A stretch of 64,000 nucleotides of DNA from Mycobacterium marseillense (GCF_010731675.1 NZ_AP022584.1:1550001-1614000), one strand, 5' to 3'. Positions 31,827 through 43,147 are shown, counted from the first letter of the stretch. Numbers and translations: made by a program. The notes: generated by a model not told the origin, from the sequence alone.

Positions 31827-34735
31827 CGACCCAAGGGACTCGGCCTCCCCGCGTCGCCCGGAACATCCGTCGTTTTTCGGCGCTCATCATCATCGGGTGG
31901 GTGGCCCTGACTCTGCTGGTGACCTTCGGCGTCCCGCGGCTCGAGATCGTGGGCCAACAGCATTCGGTGCCGCTGGCCCCTCAGGACGCCCCGGCGGTCC
32001 AGGCCATGCAGCGCATGGGCAGGGACTTCAAGGAGTCCGACTCGGACAGTTTCGCGATGCTGGTGATCGAGGGGCAGCAGCAGCTCGGAGACTCGGCGCA
32101 CGCGTACTACGACAAATTGGTGCGCGAGCTCAAAGCCGACACCAAGCACATCGAGCATGTTCAGGATTTATGGGGAGACCGCCTCACCGCGGCGGGCGCG
32201 CAAAGTCCCGACGGCAAGGCCGTCTATGTGCAGTTGAATCTGGCCGGCAATCAGGGCACGACCCAGGGGCAGGAATCTGTGGCGGCGATCCGCGACATCA
32301 TCGCGCGGACGCCACCGCCTCCCGGAATTCAGGCCTATGTCACCGGCCCCGCAGCGCTTTTTTCCGATATGCAGCTCGCGGGTGACCGATCCATTCTGAA
32401 GATGACCATGATCGGCGCCTTGATCATTTTCATCGTGCTGCTCTTGGTGTACCGCTCGGTCGTCACCGTGATCCTGTTGTTGCTCACGGTGGGCATCGAG
32501 GTCTTTGCCGCGCGCGGTGTCATTGCCTTTATCGCCGATCACAACCTCATCGCCCTATCCACATTTGCCGTCAACTTGCTGGTGGCATTGGCGATGGCGG
32601 CCGGGACCGACTATGCGATCTTCTTCTTCGGCCGCTATCAAGAGGCGCGGCAGGCTGGCGAGGACCGGGAAACCGCGTTCTTCACCACTTATCGCAGCGT
32701 CTCCCCCGTGGTCTTGGGTTCCGGTCTGACGATCGCCGGGGCCATGCTGTGCCTGAGCTTCACCCGCATGCCCATCTTCCAAACGATGGGCTTGCCTTGC
32801 TCTTTGGGCATGCTGATTTCGGTCGTGATAGCCCTGACGCTGGTTCCGGCGGTTCTGACCGTCGGCGGGGGCGTCGGGTTGTTCGACCCGACGCGCACGA
32901 TCGGGTTCGGTCGCTGGCGGCGGATCGGCACGGCAATCGTCCGCTGGCCCGCACCCATCCTGTGCGCGACAATTGCGATCGCCATTGTGGGTCTGGCCAC
33001 TTTGCCCGGCTATAAGACGAGCTACAACAACCGGCTGTATATGCCCAACAGTGTTCCCGCCAACGTCGGGTACGCTGCCGCCGACCGTCATTTCAATCAA
33101 TCGCGCATGATGCCCGAAATCGTGATGATCGAGGCCGATCACGACATGCGGAATTCGGCGGACTTCCTGGTGCTGCATAGGCTTGCCAAGGCAATCTTCG
33201 CGGTTCATGGCATTTCGCGTGTGCAAGGCATCACGCGGCCGGAGGGAACGCCGATCCAGCACACGTCGATCCCGTTCCTGCTCAGCATGCAGCAGGCGAT
33301 GATGAGTCAAGACATCAAATATATGCAGCTGCGTATGGACGACATGCTCGTCCAGGCGGACATGATGGCCAAGCAAATCGAGCTGATGAAGCGCATCTAT
33401 TCGTTGCAGAAGCGCATGACCGACATCACGCATGACACCATCGTCAAGACCAAAGAGATGGCCGAGGTCCTTTACGAGCTGCGGGGCCATATGTCGGATT
33501 TCGAGGATTTCTTTCGGCCACTGCGCAGCTACTTTTACTGGGAAAAGCACTGCTACGACATCCCGATATGTTGGTCGTTGAGGAATATTTTCGAAACGCT
33601 CGACGGCGTCGATACGCTCAGCGACAAATTGACGCAGCTCCTCGGAGATCTCGATCATATGGACAAGCTGATGCCGCAGCTGCTCGAGCAATACCCGCCG
33701 ATGATTGCGATGTCGGAGGACATGCGGAGCATGATGCTGACCAACCACAGCACCATGTCCGGGATCATCGGCCAGATGGACAGCAACAACAAGGACGCCG
33801 TTGCCATGGGGGAGGCGTTCGACGCCTCCAAGAACGACGACTCGTTCTATCTGCCACCGGATATCTTCGACAATGCGGACTTCAAGAAAGCGATGAGCCA
33901 ATTCCTGTCGCCGGACGGAAAGGCCGCCCGCTTCATCATTTCCCACCGCGGTGACCCGGCAACGTCTGAAAGCGTGGGCCGCATCGACAAGATCAGGCAG
34001 GCGGCGGAGGAAGCGCTCAAGAACACGCCGCTCGAAAGCGCCAAGATCAACATCGCGGGTACCGCGTCCACTTTCAAGGACTTCCGGGACGGTTCGACCT
34101 ACGACCTTTTGATTGCCGGCGTCGGTGCGCTGTGTCTGATTTTCATCATCATGCTCATCATTACCCGTAGTTTTGTGGCCGCCCTGGTCATCGTGGGCAC
34201 GGTGACCCTGTCGTTGGGTGCCTCGTTCGGGCTGTCGGTGCTGATCTGGCAGTACATCTTCGGCATCGAGCTGTACTGGATGGTGCTGCCCATGTCGGTC
34301 ATCGTCTTGTTGGCGGTCGGCTCGGACTACAACCTGCTGCTGGTGTCCCGCATGAAAGAGGAAATAGCCGCCGGCATCAATACGGGCATCATCCGCGCGA
34401 TGGGCGGCACCGGGAAGGTCGTGACGAACGCTGGCCTGGTGTTCGCATTCACCATGGCATCGATGGTGGTCAGCGATTTGCGCATTATCGGTCAGGTCGG
34501 TACCACGATCGGCTTGGGCCTGATGTTCGACACCTTGATCGTGCGATCGTTCATGACGCCCACCATCGCGGCGCTGCTCGGGCGTTGGTTCTGGTGGCCG
34601 CTATTGGTTCGGCCGCGCCCGGCCAGCCTGCTGCTGCGCTCGGTGGGCACCCGCCCGTCGGTGCGCACCCTGTTGCACGACGACGACGCGGACGCTCCGA
34701 CGGCCGAGATCCCGATCCCCCGGTCAACCGTCTAG
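31823..34735 (+). CDS. mmpL4b: MmpL family RND transporter, second copy
   Basis: 970 residues, strongly similar to mmpL4a along its whole length. It has the same plan: one N-terminal helix, two extracytoplasmic domains, two transmembrane bundles, the shared [19 protein letters not shown] hairpin segment, and [16 protein letters not shown] and [15 protein letters not shown] with conserved Asp-Tyr pairs. The C-terminal tail is longer and acidic (about residues 950-965). It arose by duplication of an mmpS-mmpL unit; the partner mmpS survives only as a short relic just upstream. It is expected to act with MmpL4a and MmpS4 in GPL transport. The next gene, drrA, follows after about 200 bases. Confidence 0.95.
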   Translation: MTTQGTRPPRVARNIRRFSALIIIGWVALTLLVTFGVPRLEIVGQQHSVPLAPQDAPAVQAMQRMGRDFKESDSDSFAMLVIEGQQQLGDSAHAYYDKLVRELKADTKHIEHVQDLWGDRLTAAGAQSPDGKAVYVQLNLAGNQGTTQGQESVAAIRDIIARTPPPPGIQAYVTGPAALFSDMQLAGDRSILKMTMIGALIIFIVLLLVYRSVVTVILLLLTVGIEVFAARGVIAFIADHNLIALSTFAVNLLVALAMAAGTDYAIFFFGRYQEARQAGEDRETAFFTTYRSVSPVVLGSGLTIAGAMLCLSFTRMPIFQTMGLPCSLGMLISVVIALTLVPAVLTVGGGVGLFDPTRTIGFGRWRRIGTAIVRWPAPILCATIAIAIVGLATLPGYKTSYNNRLYMPNSVPANVGYAAADRHFNQSRMMPEIVMIEADHDMRNSADFLVLHRLAKAIFAVHGISRVQGITRPEGTPIQHTSIPFLLSMQQAMMSQDIKYMQLRMDDMLVQADMMAKQIELMKRIYSLQKRMTDITHDTIVKTKEMAEVLYELRGHMSDFEDFFRPLRSYFYWEKHCYDIPICWSLRNIFETLDGVDTLSDKLTQLLGDLDHMDKLMPQLLEQYPPMIAMSEDMRSMMLTNHSTMSGIIGQMDSNNKDAVAMGEAFDASKNDDSFYLPPDIFDNADFKKAMSQFLSPDGKAARFIISHRGDPATSESVGRIDKIRQAAEEALKNTPLESAKINIAGTASTFKDFRDGSTYDLLIAGVGALCLIFIIMLIITRSFVAALVIVGTVTLSLGASFGLSVLIWQYIFGIELYWMVLPMSVIVLLAVGSDYNLLLVSRMKEEIAAGINTGIIRAMGGTGKVVTNAGLVFAFTMASMVVSDLRIIGQVGTTIGLGLMFDTLIVRSFMTPTIAALLGRWFWWPLLVRPRPASLLLRSVGTRPSVRTLLHDDDADAPTAEIPIPRSTV

Positions 34736-34933
34736 GTGGTCCTCGCGTTTCTCATTGCCCGGACGACGGGACGCTCAACGCCCTCAGCGAAGAAGTGGTG
34801 AGAAAGGTTGGAAGCCAATGGTTTTGCATCGGACATTCGGAAATCCCCAGTTGCAAACAGCTTTGGGTTACGCCAGCAGATCTACCCACCTATACCGGCA
34901 CCGCGCCGGTTCGCGCCATGAAATACTTCTACC

Positions 34934-35881
34934 GTGAGCCCATTGGCGATCGAGGTTGTAGGCCTCACAAAGACATTCGGGCGAGACACGCTCGCGCTGA
35001 GTGGCGTGGACTTTTCGGTTCCGGTGGGGACGGTGTGTGGACTCCTCGGCCATAATGGCGCCGGCAAGACGACCACGATCAACATTCTGTCAACGTTGAT
35101 TCGCCCTAGCTCGGGCAGGGCCAGCGTCGCTGGATACGACCTCGCCCGCCAACCTGCCGAGGTACGGGCCAGCATCGGAATGGCCGGGCAGTTCACCGGC
35201 ATGGACCCCATGCTGACGGGCCGAGAGAACCTGGTGCTGTTCGGCAGGCTGCGTGGGTTGAACCGGCGGCAGGCGAAGGCACGCGCCGACGAACTCCTCG
35301 AACAGTTCGACCTCGTCGCCGCAGCAGACCGGCGACTATCGACGTACTCCGGCGGCATGTTCCGCCGCGTCGACCTGGCCAGCGCCCTCGTGGTGCCGCC
35401 CAAGGTGCTGTTCCTCGACGAACCGACCACAGGACTGGACCCCCGCAGCCGGCGCGACGTGTGGGCCCTGGTGAGTTCGCTGACCGTGCAGGGCATCACC
35501 GTGCTGCTGACCACCCAGTACCTCGAAGAGGCCGACGTGTTGAGCGACTCGATCGTGGTCATCGACCATGGGCAGGTGATCGCCAGCGGCACCGCCGAGG
35601 AACTCAAGCGCGCGGTGGGTTCCAGCTACTGTCAGGTGACCCCGGCCAATCCCGCCGATCTGCCCCAAGTTGCAGGGGCGCTGACCGGGCTCGACGGGGT
35701 CGATATCGACACCGACACGAGTTCGGTGTCGGTGTTCGCCCCCAACGGTGTGACGACGCTGGTTGAGGTATTTCGCCGGGTCGATGCGCTCGGGCTCGAA
35801 CTCGCCGATATCTCGCTGCGTAAGCCGTCGCTCGACGAAGCATTCCTGCATCTGACCGAGCGGACCGTCGCCCGGCCATGA
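34934..35881 (+). CDS. drrA: Daunorubicin-resistance-type ABC transporter ATP-binding protein DrrA
   Basis: 315 residues from GTG 34934. Walker A GHNGAGKTTT (about 39-48), a YSGGM signature in place of LSGGQ (typical for DrrA), and Walker B VLFLDEPTTGLD. The C-terminal region carries the DrrA-type extension ending in PSLDEAFLHLTE. It forms an ABC exporter with DrrB and DrrC, which follow with overlapping or abutting codons. In mycobacteria Drr systems help export complex lipids; here the cargo is inferred to be GPL. About 200 bases separate it from mmpL4b without a recognisable gene. Confidence 0.94.
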   Translation: MSPLAIEVVGLTKTFGRDTLALSGVDFSVPVGTVCGLLGHNGAGKTTTINILSTLIRPSSGRASVAGYDLARQPAEVRASIGMAGQFTGMDPMLTGRENLVLFGRLRGLNRRQAKARADELLEQFDLVAAADRRLSTYSGGMFRRVDLASALVVPPKVLFLDEPTTGLDPRSRRDVWALVSSLTVQGITVLLTTQYLEEADVLSDSIVVIDHGQVIASGTAEELKRAVGSSYCQVTPANPADLPQVAGALTGLDGVDIDTDTSSVSVFAPNGVTTLVEVFRRVDALGLELADISLRKPSLDEAFLHLTERTVARP

Positions 35882-36618
35882 GCGCCCTGGCCGCCCTCAC
35901 CGAACGCTCGCTGATGTCGGCGGCACGCGATGGCGAGATGATCTTCGAAATCATCTCCCCCGCAGCGTATCTGGCTGGGTTCAGTGTCGCGCTGCACGGC
36001 CTGATCGACACTGGACCCGTCAGTTACACGCAGTATTTCCTGCCCGCGGTGGTCGCTCAATCGATGATTTTCGTCGGGCTGCTCACCGCCGACCGCGCGG
36101 CGCGCGACCACCTGTTTGGGTTCGGTGAGCGGATGCGGACCCTGCCCGTCCCTGCGGCGGCCACAGTCACAGCCCGCACGGTGGCCACCCTGATGCGCGC
36201 CGTGCTCTCCCTGCTAGTGGCGTTGATCGCCGGCTATGCCTTCGGTTTCCGGATAACCGGGGGATTGGGATACGCGGCGGCCTTCCTGCTCATCTCCTTG
36301 CTGCTGTGCCTGGCCATAGCTCTGGGCGCCGACGCACTGGGATCGAGCGCAAAGAGTGTCCAGGGTGCCAGCCACTTTTTGTTTGTCCCTCAACTGCTGC
36401 TGTTCATGCTCTCCACCGGAATCGCCCCCGAAAAGACCTTTCCCGAGTGGTTGCGTCCGTACGTCCGCAACCAACCGATTTCACAATTCGCCGAAACCCT
36501 GCGCGGACTGTCCACCGGGCATGTTTTGGTCAGCAACCTAGCGGCCACTCTGGCCTGGTGTCTGGGCATGGTGCTGGTCTTCGGAGCGATCACGTTGCGC
36601 ATGCAAAGGCGCGGCTAG
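35878..36618 (+). CDS. drrB: ABC-2 type transporter permease DrrB
   Basis: 246 residues with about six hydrophobic helices, typical of ABC-2 permeases. It starts at ATG 35878 inside the drrA stop (ATGA overlap), so it is translationally coupled. PEWLRPYVRNQPISQFAETLRGL is the loop conserved in DrrB/DrrC proteins (Pfam ABC2 membrane family). It forms the membrane channel with DrrC. Confidence 0.92.
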   Translation: MSALAALTERSLMSAARDGEMIFEIISPAAYLAGFSVALHGLIDTGPVSYTQYFLPAVVAQSMIFVGLLTADRAARDHLFGFGERMRTLPVPAAATVTARTVATLMRAVLSLLVALIAGYAFGFRITGGLGYAAAFLLISLLLCLAIALGADALGSSAKSVQGASHFLFVPQLLLFMLSTGIAPEKTFPEWLRPYVRNQPISQFAETLRGLSTGHVLVSNLAATLAWCLGMVLVFGAITLRMQRRG

Positions 36619-36620
36619 TG

Positions 36621-37409
36621 ATGCATCGCCTCGCGCCGCACGGTTCCCTGCTGATCGAAAGTTGGGTGCAGGCAGGACGACTCCTACTCCGGTGGAGGCG
36701 TGACCAAGCGGTGCTGATGGGGTCGCTGCTATTACCTGTCTTCCTCCTCTTCATCTACAAAATTGTGCTCGGAGAACAGGTGCACAAGGTGACTGGTGTC
36801 GACAGCGTTTACGGCGTGGTCCCCATGTGCGCGGTGATTTCCGCGCTTTTCGGATCGCTGGGCAATTCGGTTGGGATCACCATGGACCGCGAGTCGCGCC
36901 TGCTCAGTAGGATGTGGATTCTGCCAATACACCGAGCGAGCGCGGTCACCGGCTGGGTGATCGCCGAGGTTGTGCGCGCGTTCATCGGCACCATCTTGAT
37001 CACCGTGATCGGGGTGGCAATGGGTTTGCGCTTCACGCAGGGTTGGCCTGCGGCCCTACTTTTCCTTCTGATCCCGTCGATCGTGGTGACCGGGTTCACC
37101 GCTCTGGTGATGGCGATGGCGATCCGTAACAATGGCCGCACCGCGATGACTTGGCTCTTGGGCGTCACATTTGCGCTCGCGTTTGTCAATCCCGGTGCCA
37201 CTCCAATCAAGCTGTTCCCGGATTGGGCTCAGCCATTGATCCGCATGCAGCCGATATCGCCGCCTATCGAGACCATGCGGTCATTAGCCCATGGCGGTCC
37301 AATCGGTGCGCCCTTCGTGACAACTTTGATTTGGGCTGTCGTGCTGCTCGCCGTGTTCCTCCCGCTTGCGGTGCGCGGATACCGGTTGTCCGCGGAGTCC
37401 AGCGCGTGA
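36621..37409 (+). CDS. drrC: ABC-2 type transporter permease DrrC
   Basis: 262 residues from ATG 36621, two bases after the drrB stop. A GTG at 36618 is also in frame. About six membrane helices; the loop [23 protein letters not shown] matches the corresponding DrrB loop. It completes the DrrABC exporter. The next gene starts inside its stop codon (GTGA at 37406-37409), so the first sugar-cassette gene is coupled to the exporter operon. In the M. avium complex drrC marks the edge of the serovar-specific sugar region. Confidence 0.92.
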   Translation: MHRLAPHGSLLIESWVQAGRLLLRWRRDQAVLMGSLLLPVFLLFIYKIVLGEQVHKVTGVDSVYGVVPMCAVISALFGSLGNSVGITMDRESRLLSRMWILPIHRASAVTGWVIAEVVRAFIGTILITVIGVAMGLRFTQGWPAALLFLLIPSIVVTGFTALVMAMAIRNNGRTAMTWLLGVTFALAFVNPGATPIKLFPDWAQPLIRMQPISPPIETMRSLAHGGPIGAPFVTTLIWAVVLLAVFLPLAVRGYRLSAESSA

Positions 37410-38428
37410 CCGGTCCCGCCGACCAGCCTTGCCCTCCCGCTTCGGGCCTCGAACCCGCGGCCGCTGACCGAATCGACGATGCGCAGGCCGCGCCGCTGAT
37501 CTCGGTGTGCGTGCCGATGTACAACAACGCGGCGACAATCGAGCGCTGTCTACGTAGCGTCCTGGATCAGGTTGGCGTCGAGTTCGAGATCGTCATCGTT
37601 GATGACCAGTCGACAGACGATGGCGCCGCTACAGCCGCGACATTGCTCCGCGCCGGAGACCGCTTGATACGCAACGACGCTCGCCTGGGCTTGAATGGAA
37701 ACCACAACAGATGTTTGGAACTTGCCCGTGGCGACTACATCCAGTTTCTGCACGGAGACGATTGGTTGCTCCCAGGAGCCCTGCAGACACTGGCCCGATC
37801 TTTTGACGACTCTGACGTCGGGATGGCCTTCGCACCCCGACGGGTGCAGACCGACGATCTCCCTTGGAGCGAGCGGCGGCGGGCACCTAGCAAGCTGCAC
37901 GTCTATTTTGTGAGGCTTCGGGAGCGAAATCGCGGGTCGTCGTTGGTCCTGCAGATCGTGGCCCTATGGGGCGCAAGCGCCAATTTGATCGGCGAACCGA
38001 GCTGCGTGATGTTCCGGCGGCGGCTGGCGGCGGACGCGGGAGGCTTACGGGACGACGTCTATCAGACCGTGGACTTGGATTTCTGGTTGCGTCTGATGCT
38101 GCGATCAGCGGTTTGCTTTGTACCGCAAGAGCTCTCGGTACGTCATCACACCGCAACCACCGAGTCGGCCAACATCACCAAGGCCCATCGGCACTGGCTG
38201 GACCAGCTACGCATTCTGACGTGGATGATCGTGGACCCGGCATCCACCAGCGCTGTCCGAGCCGCTGCACTGCCATGGTGGGCACTTGTCTGGTTGGGAC
38301 TGCTCTTCAAAGTGACGGCGTTCGGACCTCAGCGGTCCTCGCGGCTGAAGGCGTTGCTCGCGGCGCCCGCTAGTGAGTTCGCCCGGGCGAGGCGGTTTCG
38401 CGCTGATCTTGCGCGCCCATTGCGATAG
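37406..38428 (+). CDS. Family 2 glycosyltransferase, first of a tandem pair
   Basis: About 340 residues from GTG 37406, overlapping the drrC stop by four bases. GT-A fold start [20 protein letters not shown], the nucleotide-binding VDDQSTDDG, and the metal-binding region [13 protein letters not shown]. No membrane segment is obvious. Its neighbour at 38695 is a clear paralog. In the GPL setting it probably adds a rhamnose or the terminal N-acyl aminosugar to the oligosaccharide extension. Which of the two tandem enzymes adds which sugar cannot be told from sequence. Confidence 0.88.
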   Translation: MTGPADQPCPPASGLEPAAADRIDDAQAAPLISVCVPMYNNAATIERCLRSVLDQVGVEFEIVIVDDQSTDDGAATAATLLRAGDRLIRNDARLGLNGNHNRCLELARGDYIQFLHGDDWLLPGALQTLARSFDDSDVGMAFAPRRVQTDDLPWSERRRAPSKLHVYFVRLRERNRGSSLVLQIVALWGASANLIGEPSCVMFRRRLAADAGGLRDDVYQTVDLDFWLRLMLRSAVCFVPQELSVRHHTATTESANITKAHRHWLDQLRILTWMIVDPASTSAVRAAALPWWALVWLGLLFKVTAFGPQRSSRLKALLAAPASEFARARRFRADLARPLR

Positions 38429-38694
38429 CCAACCGAAAAGCACGCCGCTCTTCGCCGTCACCGTCGAAATTCGACGAGGGCTGCGAGCGCCGGTGTACGC
38501 TCACCGCGTGCCTGTCCTGATGATGGCCGACAGCAACAAGCTCGTACATCCGGCGCCGCCTGGCACCGTAGGAGCTCGCAGTATCCGATTCAGGGCTACT
38601 CGGAAGACGCCTGTGCCCACCGCGATGCTCGGGTCTTCACGCACGACGAAAGCCCGTCTCGCGGTGCTGCGGCCGAACCCGACACGCATTGTCT

Positions 38695-39732
38695 ATGAAG
38701 TTCTTCCAGGGCAGGCACCCAACCGCAGCTATGGCCGGAAGGATTCTCACCACATTGCCTGACGATGTATCGACATCAGTATCGGTAAATTCCAACGCTG
38801 AGGGTTCGCCAATCACCCCGATTATTTCGGTGTGCGTACCGATGTACAACAACGGCGCGACGATCGAGCGTTGTTTGCGGAGCATCCTGGATCAAGACGC
38901 TGAATACGAGCTCATCGTCGTTGACGACAACTCACCGGACGATAGTGTCGCCATCGCCGAAAAGATGCTACGCCCCGGAGACCGGCTGATACGCAACACG
39001 TCCAATCTGGGCGCGCACGGAAACCACATCAAGTGCTTGGAACTCGCGCGTGGCAGTTACATCCAATACGTGCACGGCGACGACTGGTTGCTTCCGGGAG
39101 CTCTTCGGACACTCGCCCGTTGTTTCGATGATCCCTCTGTCGGACTGGCTTTCGCGCCTCGGCGCGTGTTGACGGATGACCTCGAGTGGCTACGCCGATG
39201 CGGCACACTGCATACGCGCTTTCGGAACTTGCAAGAACACAACGACGGTCAGTCGTTAGTCATGCAAATGGCGTTGCAGGGCCTCGCAACTAACTGGATA
39301 GGAGAGCCCACCAACGTTATGTTCCGGCGCCAGCTGGCGCTCGACGCAGGAGGCATCCGCTCCGACATCGCTCATCTATCGGATTTGGACCTCTGGTTGC
39401 GTATGCTGCTGAGATCGGCGGCTTGCTTTGTCCCGCAAGAACTCTCGGTACGGCAACATTCCCCGTTTACGGTGCAAACTTTCGAGGCACGACCCTGGTG
39501 GCTTGACCGGCTGCGCCTTCTGACCTGGGTTATCGTTGATCCCGCATCACCCATCATGATTCGACTTACCGCGGGAATGTGGTGGGCGCCCGTCTGGCTG
39601 CTACGAGCTCTAGAAGTCATTGTCTACGGGCCGGACAGAGCCTCACGGATGAAAACGTTGCTGCTCGCCCCCGTCCGTGAGTTCGCCCGAGCTCGGCGGC
39701 TCCGTGCCAACCTGAAATGGAACGAGCCGTAG
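38695..39732 (+). CDS. Family 2 glycosyltransferase, second of a tandem pair
   Basis: About 345 residues from ATG 38695; a TTG at 38689 is also possible. [20 protein letters not shown] and VDDNSPDDS, then [12 protein letters not shown], match the preceding gene almost motif for motif, and similarity continues to the C-terminus ([12 protein letters not shown]). The pair therefore arose by duplication and divergence. About 265 bases separate the copies, with no supported gene between. It ends nine bases from the convergent ANL ligase gene. Probable role: another step in extending the GPL oligosaccharide. Confidence 0.88.
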   Translation: MKFFQGRHPTAAMAGRILTTLPDDVSTSVSVNSNAEGSPITPIISVCVPMYNNGATIERCLRSILDQDAEYELIVVDDNSPDDSVAIAEKMLRPGDRLIRNTSNLGAHGNHIKCLELARGSYIQYVHGDDWLLPGALRTLARCFDDPSVGLAFAPRRVLTDDLEWLRRCGTLHTRFRNLQEHNDGQSLVMQMALQGLATNWIGEPTNVMFRRQLALDAGGIRSDIAHLSDLDLWLRMLLRSAACFVPQELSVRQHSPFTVQTFEARPWWLDRLRLLTWVIVDPASPIMIRLTAGMWWAPVWLLRALEVIVYGPDRASRMKTLLLAPVREFARARRLRANLKWNEP

Positions 39733-39741
39733 TCCCGACGT

Positions 39742-41091
39742 CTATCTGCGTACTTTCTTAAACCTTGCGGAATACATTTCCGCCTCCATCAGCACCACTT
39801 TGGCCGGCACCTTGTAGTCAGTGAGCTTGGATAGACACGCCGAACGCACACGTGCACGTAGCTCCGACAGCGGTTCGGGCTCGGTGAGCGCCACGTGTGC
39901 GACCACGATCTGCCCGAGCAGTGTGTGTTTCTCGCCCTTAACAACCACGTCAGTGACGTTTGGTAGTTGCAAAATGACATCTTCGACCTCAGCTGGGTAC
40001 ACCTTCTGCCCCGCCACGTTTATTAGATCGGTCACGCGGCCCAAGATCTTGAACCACTCGCCATCGACTTCCACACGATCCTGCGTGTTGAACCAGCCAT
40101 CGTGATCAAAGGCAGACGGGGCGTTGAGGTAGCCGAGCATGCGGAACTCGGAGCGAACCCACAATATCCCTTCGCGCACCTGGGTCTCGAAGCCCTGTCC
40201 CCCAATTCGCACCCAGAGCGAGCCATCGGGGCGTGACTGAGATCGCAGCACACCAACCTCCGAAAGTCCGTACGTCTGCTGCAATTCGACGTTGGGGAAA
40301 CGCTCACGGATGCGATCCAGGGTGGCTTGCGGCATGGTTTCGGTGCCATATGTGATGCGCTTCAAGGAGCTCAGGTCGTAACGCGTCGGCAAGTCGGTCG
40401 CCGCGAGCATGGTCAGAAATGATGGAGTTGTCGGCAGCAGGTCGACGCTGTACTTCTCGATTGCCGCACATATGGTCGGCAGGAGACGGTCCTCGGTCGT
40501 AACCACGGTGCCCAGGCTGCTGGTGATGGCAAGGATGGTGTTAATGCCACCGAAATGGTCAAGCAGGAGGAATGGAACCGCCACGACTGGCGCGCGCTGT
40601 ACCTTGAACCGGTCCACGACACGCGAAAAGTCATACAGCATTCCTTTAGGCTTGCCTGTCGATCCAGATGAGAACAACACCAGGCCTGGGTTTTTCGTCC
40701 GGCGGAATTCAGTCATCAGCTGGTTGGTGACGGGCAGAGAATGTGTTTCCATCTCCCAAGTAATGCCGTTCGGGGAGAAGGTGATCCGGCGGGTACAGCC
40801 TGAGATGCTGAGCACCTCATCCTCTTCAATCACCGACCCGCGCGTCATGGGCACGACGGTTGCACGAAGCCTCGCGAGGGCCAGCAGCATGCACACAACT
40901 TCAGGCGCGTAGTCAGCCAGAACCACCACCGTTTCATGGTGCCCGACGCCGGCCTGCCGAAGTTGGAGTTCCAGGCTGGAGATGCGATCAACCATCTGGC
41001 CATAACTGAACGGCGTGCCGTGGTGAATGAAAGCCGTTCTCTCACCTGCACTTACGAAGCGCTCGATGAGCCAATCCATTGTGGCATCCAC
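39742..41091 (-). CDS. ANL superfamily acyl-activating enzyme (AMP-dependent ligase)
   Basis: 449 residues, short for the family, from GTG 41091; ATG 41079 is an alternative. The P-loop LFSSGSTGKPKG is at about 139-150, the TYGLSEVG motif follows in the middle, and KILGRVTDLINVAGQKVYPAEVE is the hinge region before the small C-terminal domain. The protein ends in ARFKKVRR, where the catalytic Lys normally sits near the terminus. It likely adenylates a small carboxylic acid and loads it onto the adjacent carrier protein. Its substrate is unknown; a short hydroxy or branched acid would fit the cassette. Last gene of the minus-strand acyl block. Confidence 0.85.
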   Translation of the reverse strand: MDATMDWLIERFVSAGERTAFIHHGTPFSYGQMVDRISSLELQLRQAGVGHHETVVVLADYAPEVVCMLLALARLRATVVPMTRGSVIEEDEVLSISGCTRRITFSPNGITWEMETHSLPVTNQLMTEFRRTKNPGLVLFSSGSTGKPKGMLYDFSRVVDRFKVQRAPVVAVPFLLLDHFGGINTILAITSSLGTVVTTEDRLLPTICAAIEKYSVDLLPTTPSFLTMLAATDLPTRYDLSSLKRITYGTETMPQATLDRIRERFPNVELQQTYGLSEVGVLRSQSRPDGSLWVRIGGQGFETQVREGILWVRSEFRMLGYLNAPSAFDHDGWFNTQDRVEVDGEWFKILGRVTDLINVAGQKVYPAEVEDVILQLPNVTDVVVKGEKHTLLGQIVVAHVALTEPEPLSELRARVRSACLSKLTDYKVPAKVVLMEAEMYSARFKKVRR

Positions 41092-41120
41092 GAAGAGCCT
41101 TTCTGGAAGGGCATTCGCGT

Positions 41121-41354
41121 TCAGGCGACCTGCTCTTGTAGTACTAACGACAAAAGCTTGAACGAGGTCGCGTTCGCGGCGTCTTCATCTGGAAACGACA
41201 CACCGAACTCTTCTTCGAGCGCCAGCACCAAACTCATCTGACGTAGCGAGTTCCAACTCTCGATACTGTCCATGCTGGCGTCCTCGCTGATCGTGGACGC
41301 GTCCACTCCCAGAACCGCGGCCATCACCTCTTTGATCTTCGCCTGATCAACCAT
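41121..41354 (-). CDS. Acyl carrier protein (FkbJ-like), partner of the FkbH-like protein
   Basis: 77 residues from ATG 41354, overlapping the fkbH-like stop by eight bases. An acidic helical bundle typical of ACPs. The phosphopantetheine site is the Ser of SWNSLRQM, within the WxSL context common in carrier proteins that pair with FkbH enzymes; LVLALEEEFGVSF follows as usual. Its position directly after the FkbH-like gene says it receives the three-carbon unit from that enzyme. Confidence 0.88.
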   Translation of the reverse strand: MVDQAKIKEVMAAVLGVDASTISEDASMDSIESWNSLRQMSLVLALEEEFGVSFPDEDAANATSFKLLSLVLQEQVA

Positions 41355-43122
41355 CAATCAACTCCACCCAATCCCTATCCGCCGGCCGAAAGTCGTCCAG
41401 TTGGATTTCGTAACGGCGGCAACCGTCCTCGGATTCTTCCACCTTTGAGAGGCCAAGCCGGTCAAAGAAGTCTGCCACCTGTGTGTTTTTCGCAGTGGGC
41501 AGATAACTCGCCGACAAGGCGCGTTTACCGTGTATTCGTGAGTCTTCAAGGACGGCACGCCACACAGCAAACTCAACCCCCCGTCCGATCACACGGCAAC
41601 TCATCAAGAACGCGTCTACCACGGCGTGTTCGCTGGTGAAGTCCACCACGATCACGCCTGTGACGCCGCACTTCCCAAACCGGTCGCTAACCTCAAACGA
41701 GTACACGGTACTGTCCGCGCGGTCCATTAGCGCCACAACTTCGCCCGGAGTGTAACGGCGCGTAGTCAAATTGAACTGGTTTGATTTTTGGGTCAGTTCG
41801 GCTATGCGGGGAATCTGCTCGCGCGCGTCGCGGTAGATGCGCACCTCCAAGTCCAACGAGCGCAGGTAATCCTCTTGATTGGCAAAGTTCGCTTGCGCGG
41901 CGGATGACTCGGCCAGCTGTCTGTAGTGACGAGTCTTGCTTTCGCTCTCGCTGATTACCCCGCCGGCCACGCAGAGCGCGGCCACGTCGCGAAGCATCGC
42001 CGGGTAGTCGCTCAACTTTTTCGGGACCTGGAACACCCTGACTTGGGGTAACTGTGTGCGAACGGCCTCCAACTCGAATACGGAGTCATCGATGAAGATG
42101 AAACTCTCGGCTCCAAGGTTTAGCTCCTTCGCCAGAGCTTGCAGGTTCGCAACCTTCGGCTCCCAATTCACCCTCTTGGCCGCGAAGTGTTCGTCCTTCA
42201 GCACCGCGTTAGGGTGCGTCGCAAATACCTCGTCCACATCTGCGGCGTTGTTCTTAGTACACAGGCAGAGCAAAACCCCGCTTGATTCAAGCTGGCGAAG
42301 CTGTTGCTGCACCGTCCAAAAGACATTGCCTGGGTAGTCGTACGGATCGAGCCCGATGCCGGTCAGCCCATCTTCGCCGACGATGCCTCCCCACAGCGTG
42401 TTGTCGCAGTCCAATGCCACAACTTTGTAGAAGTACGAATCAAAGCCACGCGTGGCCAGCGCGAAGCGGCGCGCGAACTCATCAAAGAAGGCGGGGGTAT
42501 ACGGGGCCTTGCCCGAGTAATAGAACCGCGCGTCTAACGCGGCTTTCTCCCCGAGGTGAGTCACGATCCCCGCGGTGTCGAAAAACTGCGCGTTGGCTTG
42601 CCCGTCCGCCAAGGCCTTCATTGCACGATTGAATTCGAGCAGCAACTCCCCTGCGGCTCCGTAAGGCCTGGAGTTCCACAGATGGGCGCCGGCAAGCGTC
42701 AAACGGCCTACGGAAGCGGTTTGGCCCACTGCGAGCTTGAGTTTGGAGAGCCAGGCCTGCATTCTCTCCTGCTGCTCATTGGTCGTGAGCCCATCGAGTT
42801 GAGATTCCCACGCAGCGTAGAGGTTGTCGAAAAATGGGATCACAAGCACGTGGTCAACGCCCTGGCTCACAAAGTCCGTGACGTCGTTCAGCAGATCGTC
42901 GTAGGAGCCCGTAATCACTTCCAACTTGACGTCCGCGATGTACGCATAGCGACGGAGATACGTGCCCAGAAGCTCTACCGAGATGTTGGCGGCGATTCCG
43001 AGCTTGACCGTCTGGCCGGTATGTTTTGCCTTGTCAAGAGTGGACAACGCCTTAAGCACATCGGTCATGGCCGCGGTTGGGTCGCGCAGAATCTCCAAGG
43101 CTTCAGTGCGAGCAGCACTCAC
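41347..43122 (-). CDS. FkbH-like HAD-type glyceryl-ACP loading enzyme
   Basis: 591 residues from GTG 43122. An N-terminal domain (about 1-225) is followed by the HAD core with ALDCDNTLWGGIVGEDG at about 235-250 and SFIFIDDS further on, then a C-terminal GNAT-like domain with the segment SNQFNLTTRRY that is highly typical of FkbH proteins. The family takes 1,3-bisphosphoglycerate, dephosphorylates it and puts the glyceryl unit on a dedicated ACP; in some pathways the unit is converted to lactyl. Here it sits between the MaoC-SDR fusion and the ACP. It is inferred to start the acyl chain placed on the aminosugar. Confidence 0.9.
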   Translation of the reverse strand: MSAARTEALEILRDPTAAMTDVLKALSTLDKAKHTGQTVKLGIAANISVELLGTYLRRYAYIADVKLEVITGSYDDLLNDVTDFVSQGVDHVLVIPFFDNLYAAWESQLDGLTTNEQQERMQAWLSKLKLAVGQTASVGRLTLAGAHLWNSRPYGAAGELLLEFNRAMKALADGQANAQFFDTAGIVTHLGEKAALDARFYYSGKAPYTPAFFDEFARRFALATRGFDSYFYKVVALDCDNTLWGGIVGEDGLTGIGLDPYDYPGNVFWTVQQQLRQLESSGVLLCLCTKNNAADVDEVFATHPNAVLKDEHFAAKRVNWEPKVANLQALAKELNLGAESFIFIDDSVFELEAVRTQLPQVRVFQVPKKLSDYPAMLRDVAALCVAGGVISESESKTRHYRQLAESSAAQANFANQEDYLRSLDLEVRIYRDAREQIPRIAELTQKSNQFNLTTRRYTPGEVVALMDRADSTVYSFEVSDRFGKCGVTGVIVVDFTSEHAVVDAFLMSCRVIGRGVEFAVWRAVLEDSRIHGKRALSASYLPTAKNTQVADFFDRLGLSKVEESEDGCRRYEIQLDDFRPADRDWVELIDG

Positions 43123-43147
43123 GACATCGTTCCCCCGCCATTCACCT

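Noticed and set aside
34736..34933. Possible small gene before drrA (frame with SQWFCIGHSEIPSCKQLW)
   Set aside because: The frame runs deep into drrA, has no recognised family and no convincing ribosome binding site. It could be a relic, but nothing supports a call.
38429..38694. Open frame between the two GT2 genes
   Set aside because: No family motif; it overlaps both neighbours out of frame and has no start signal.
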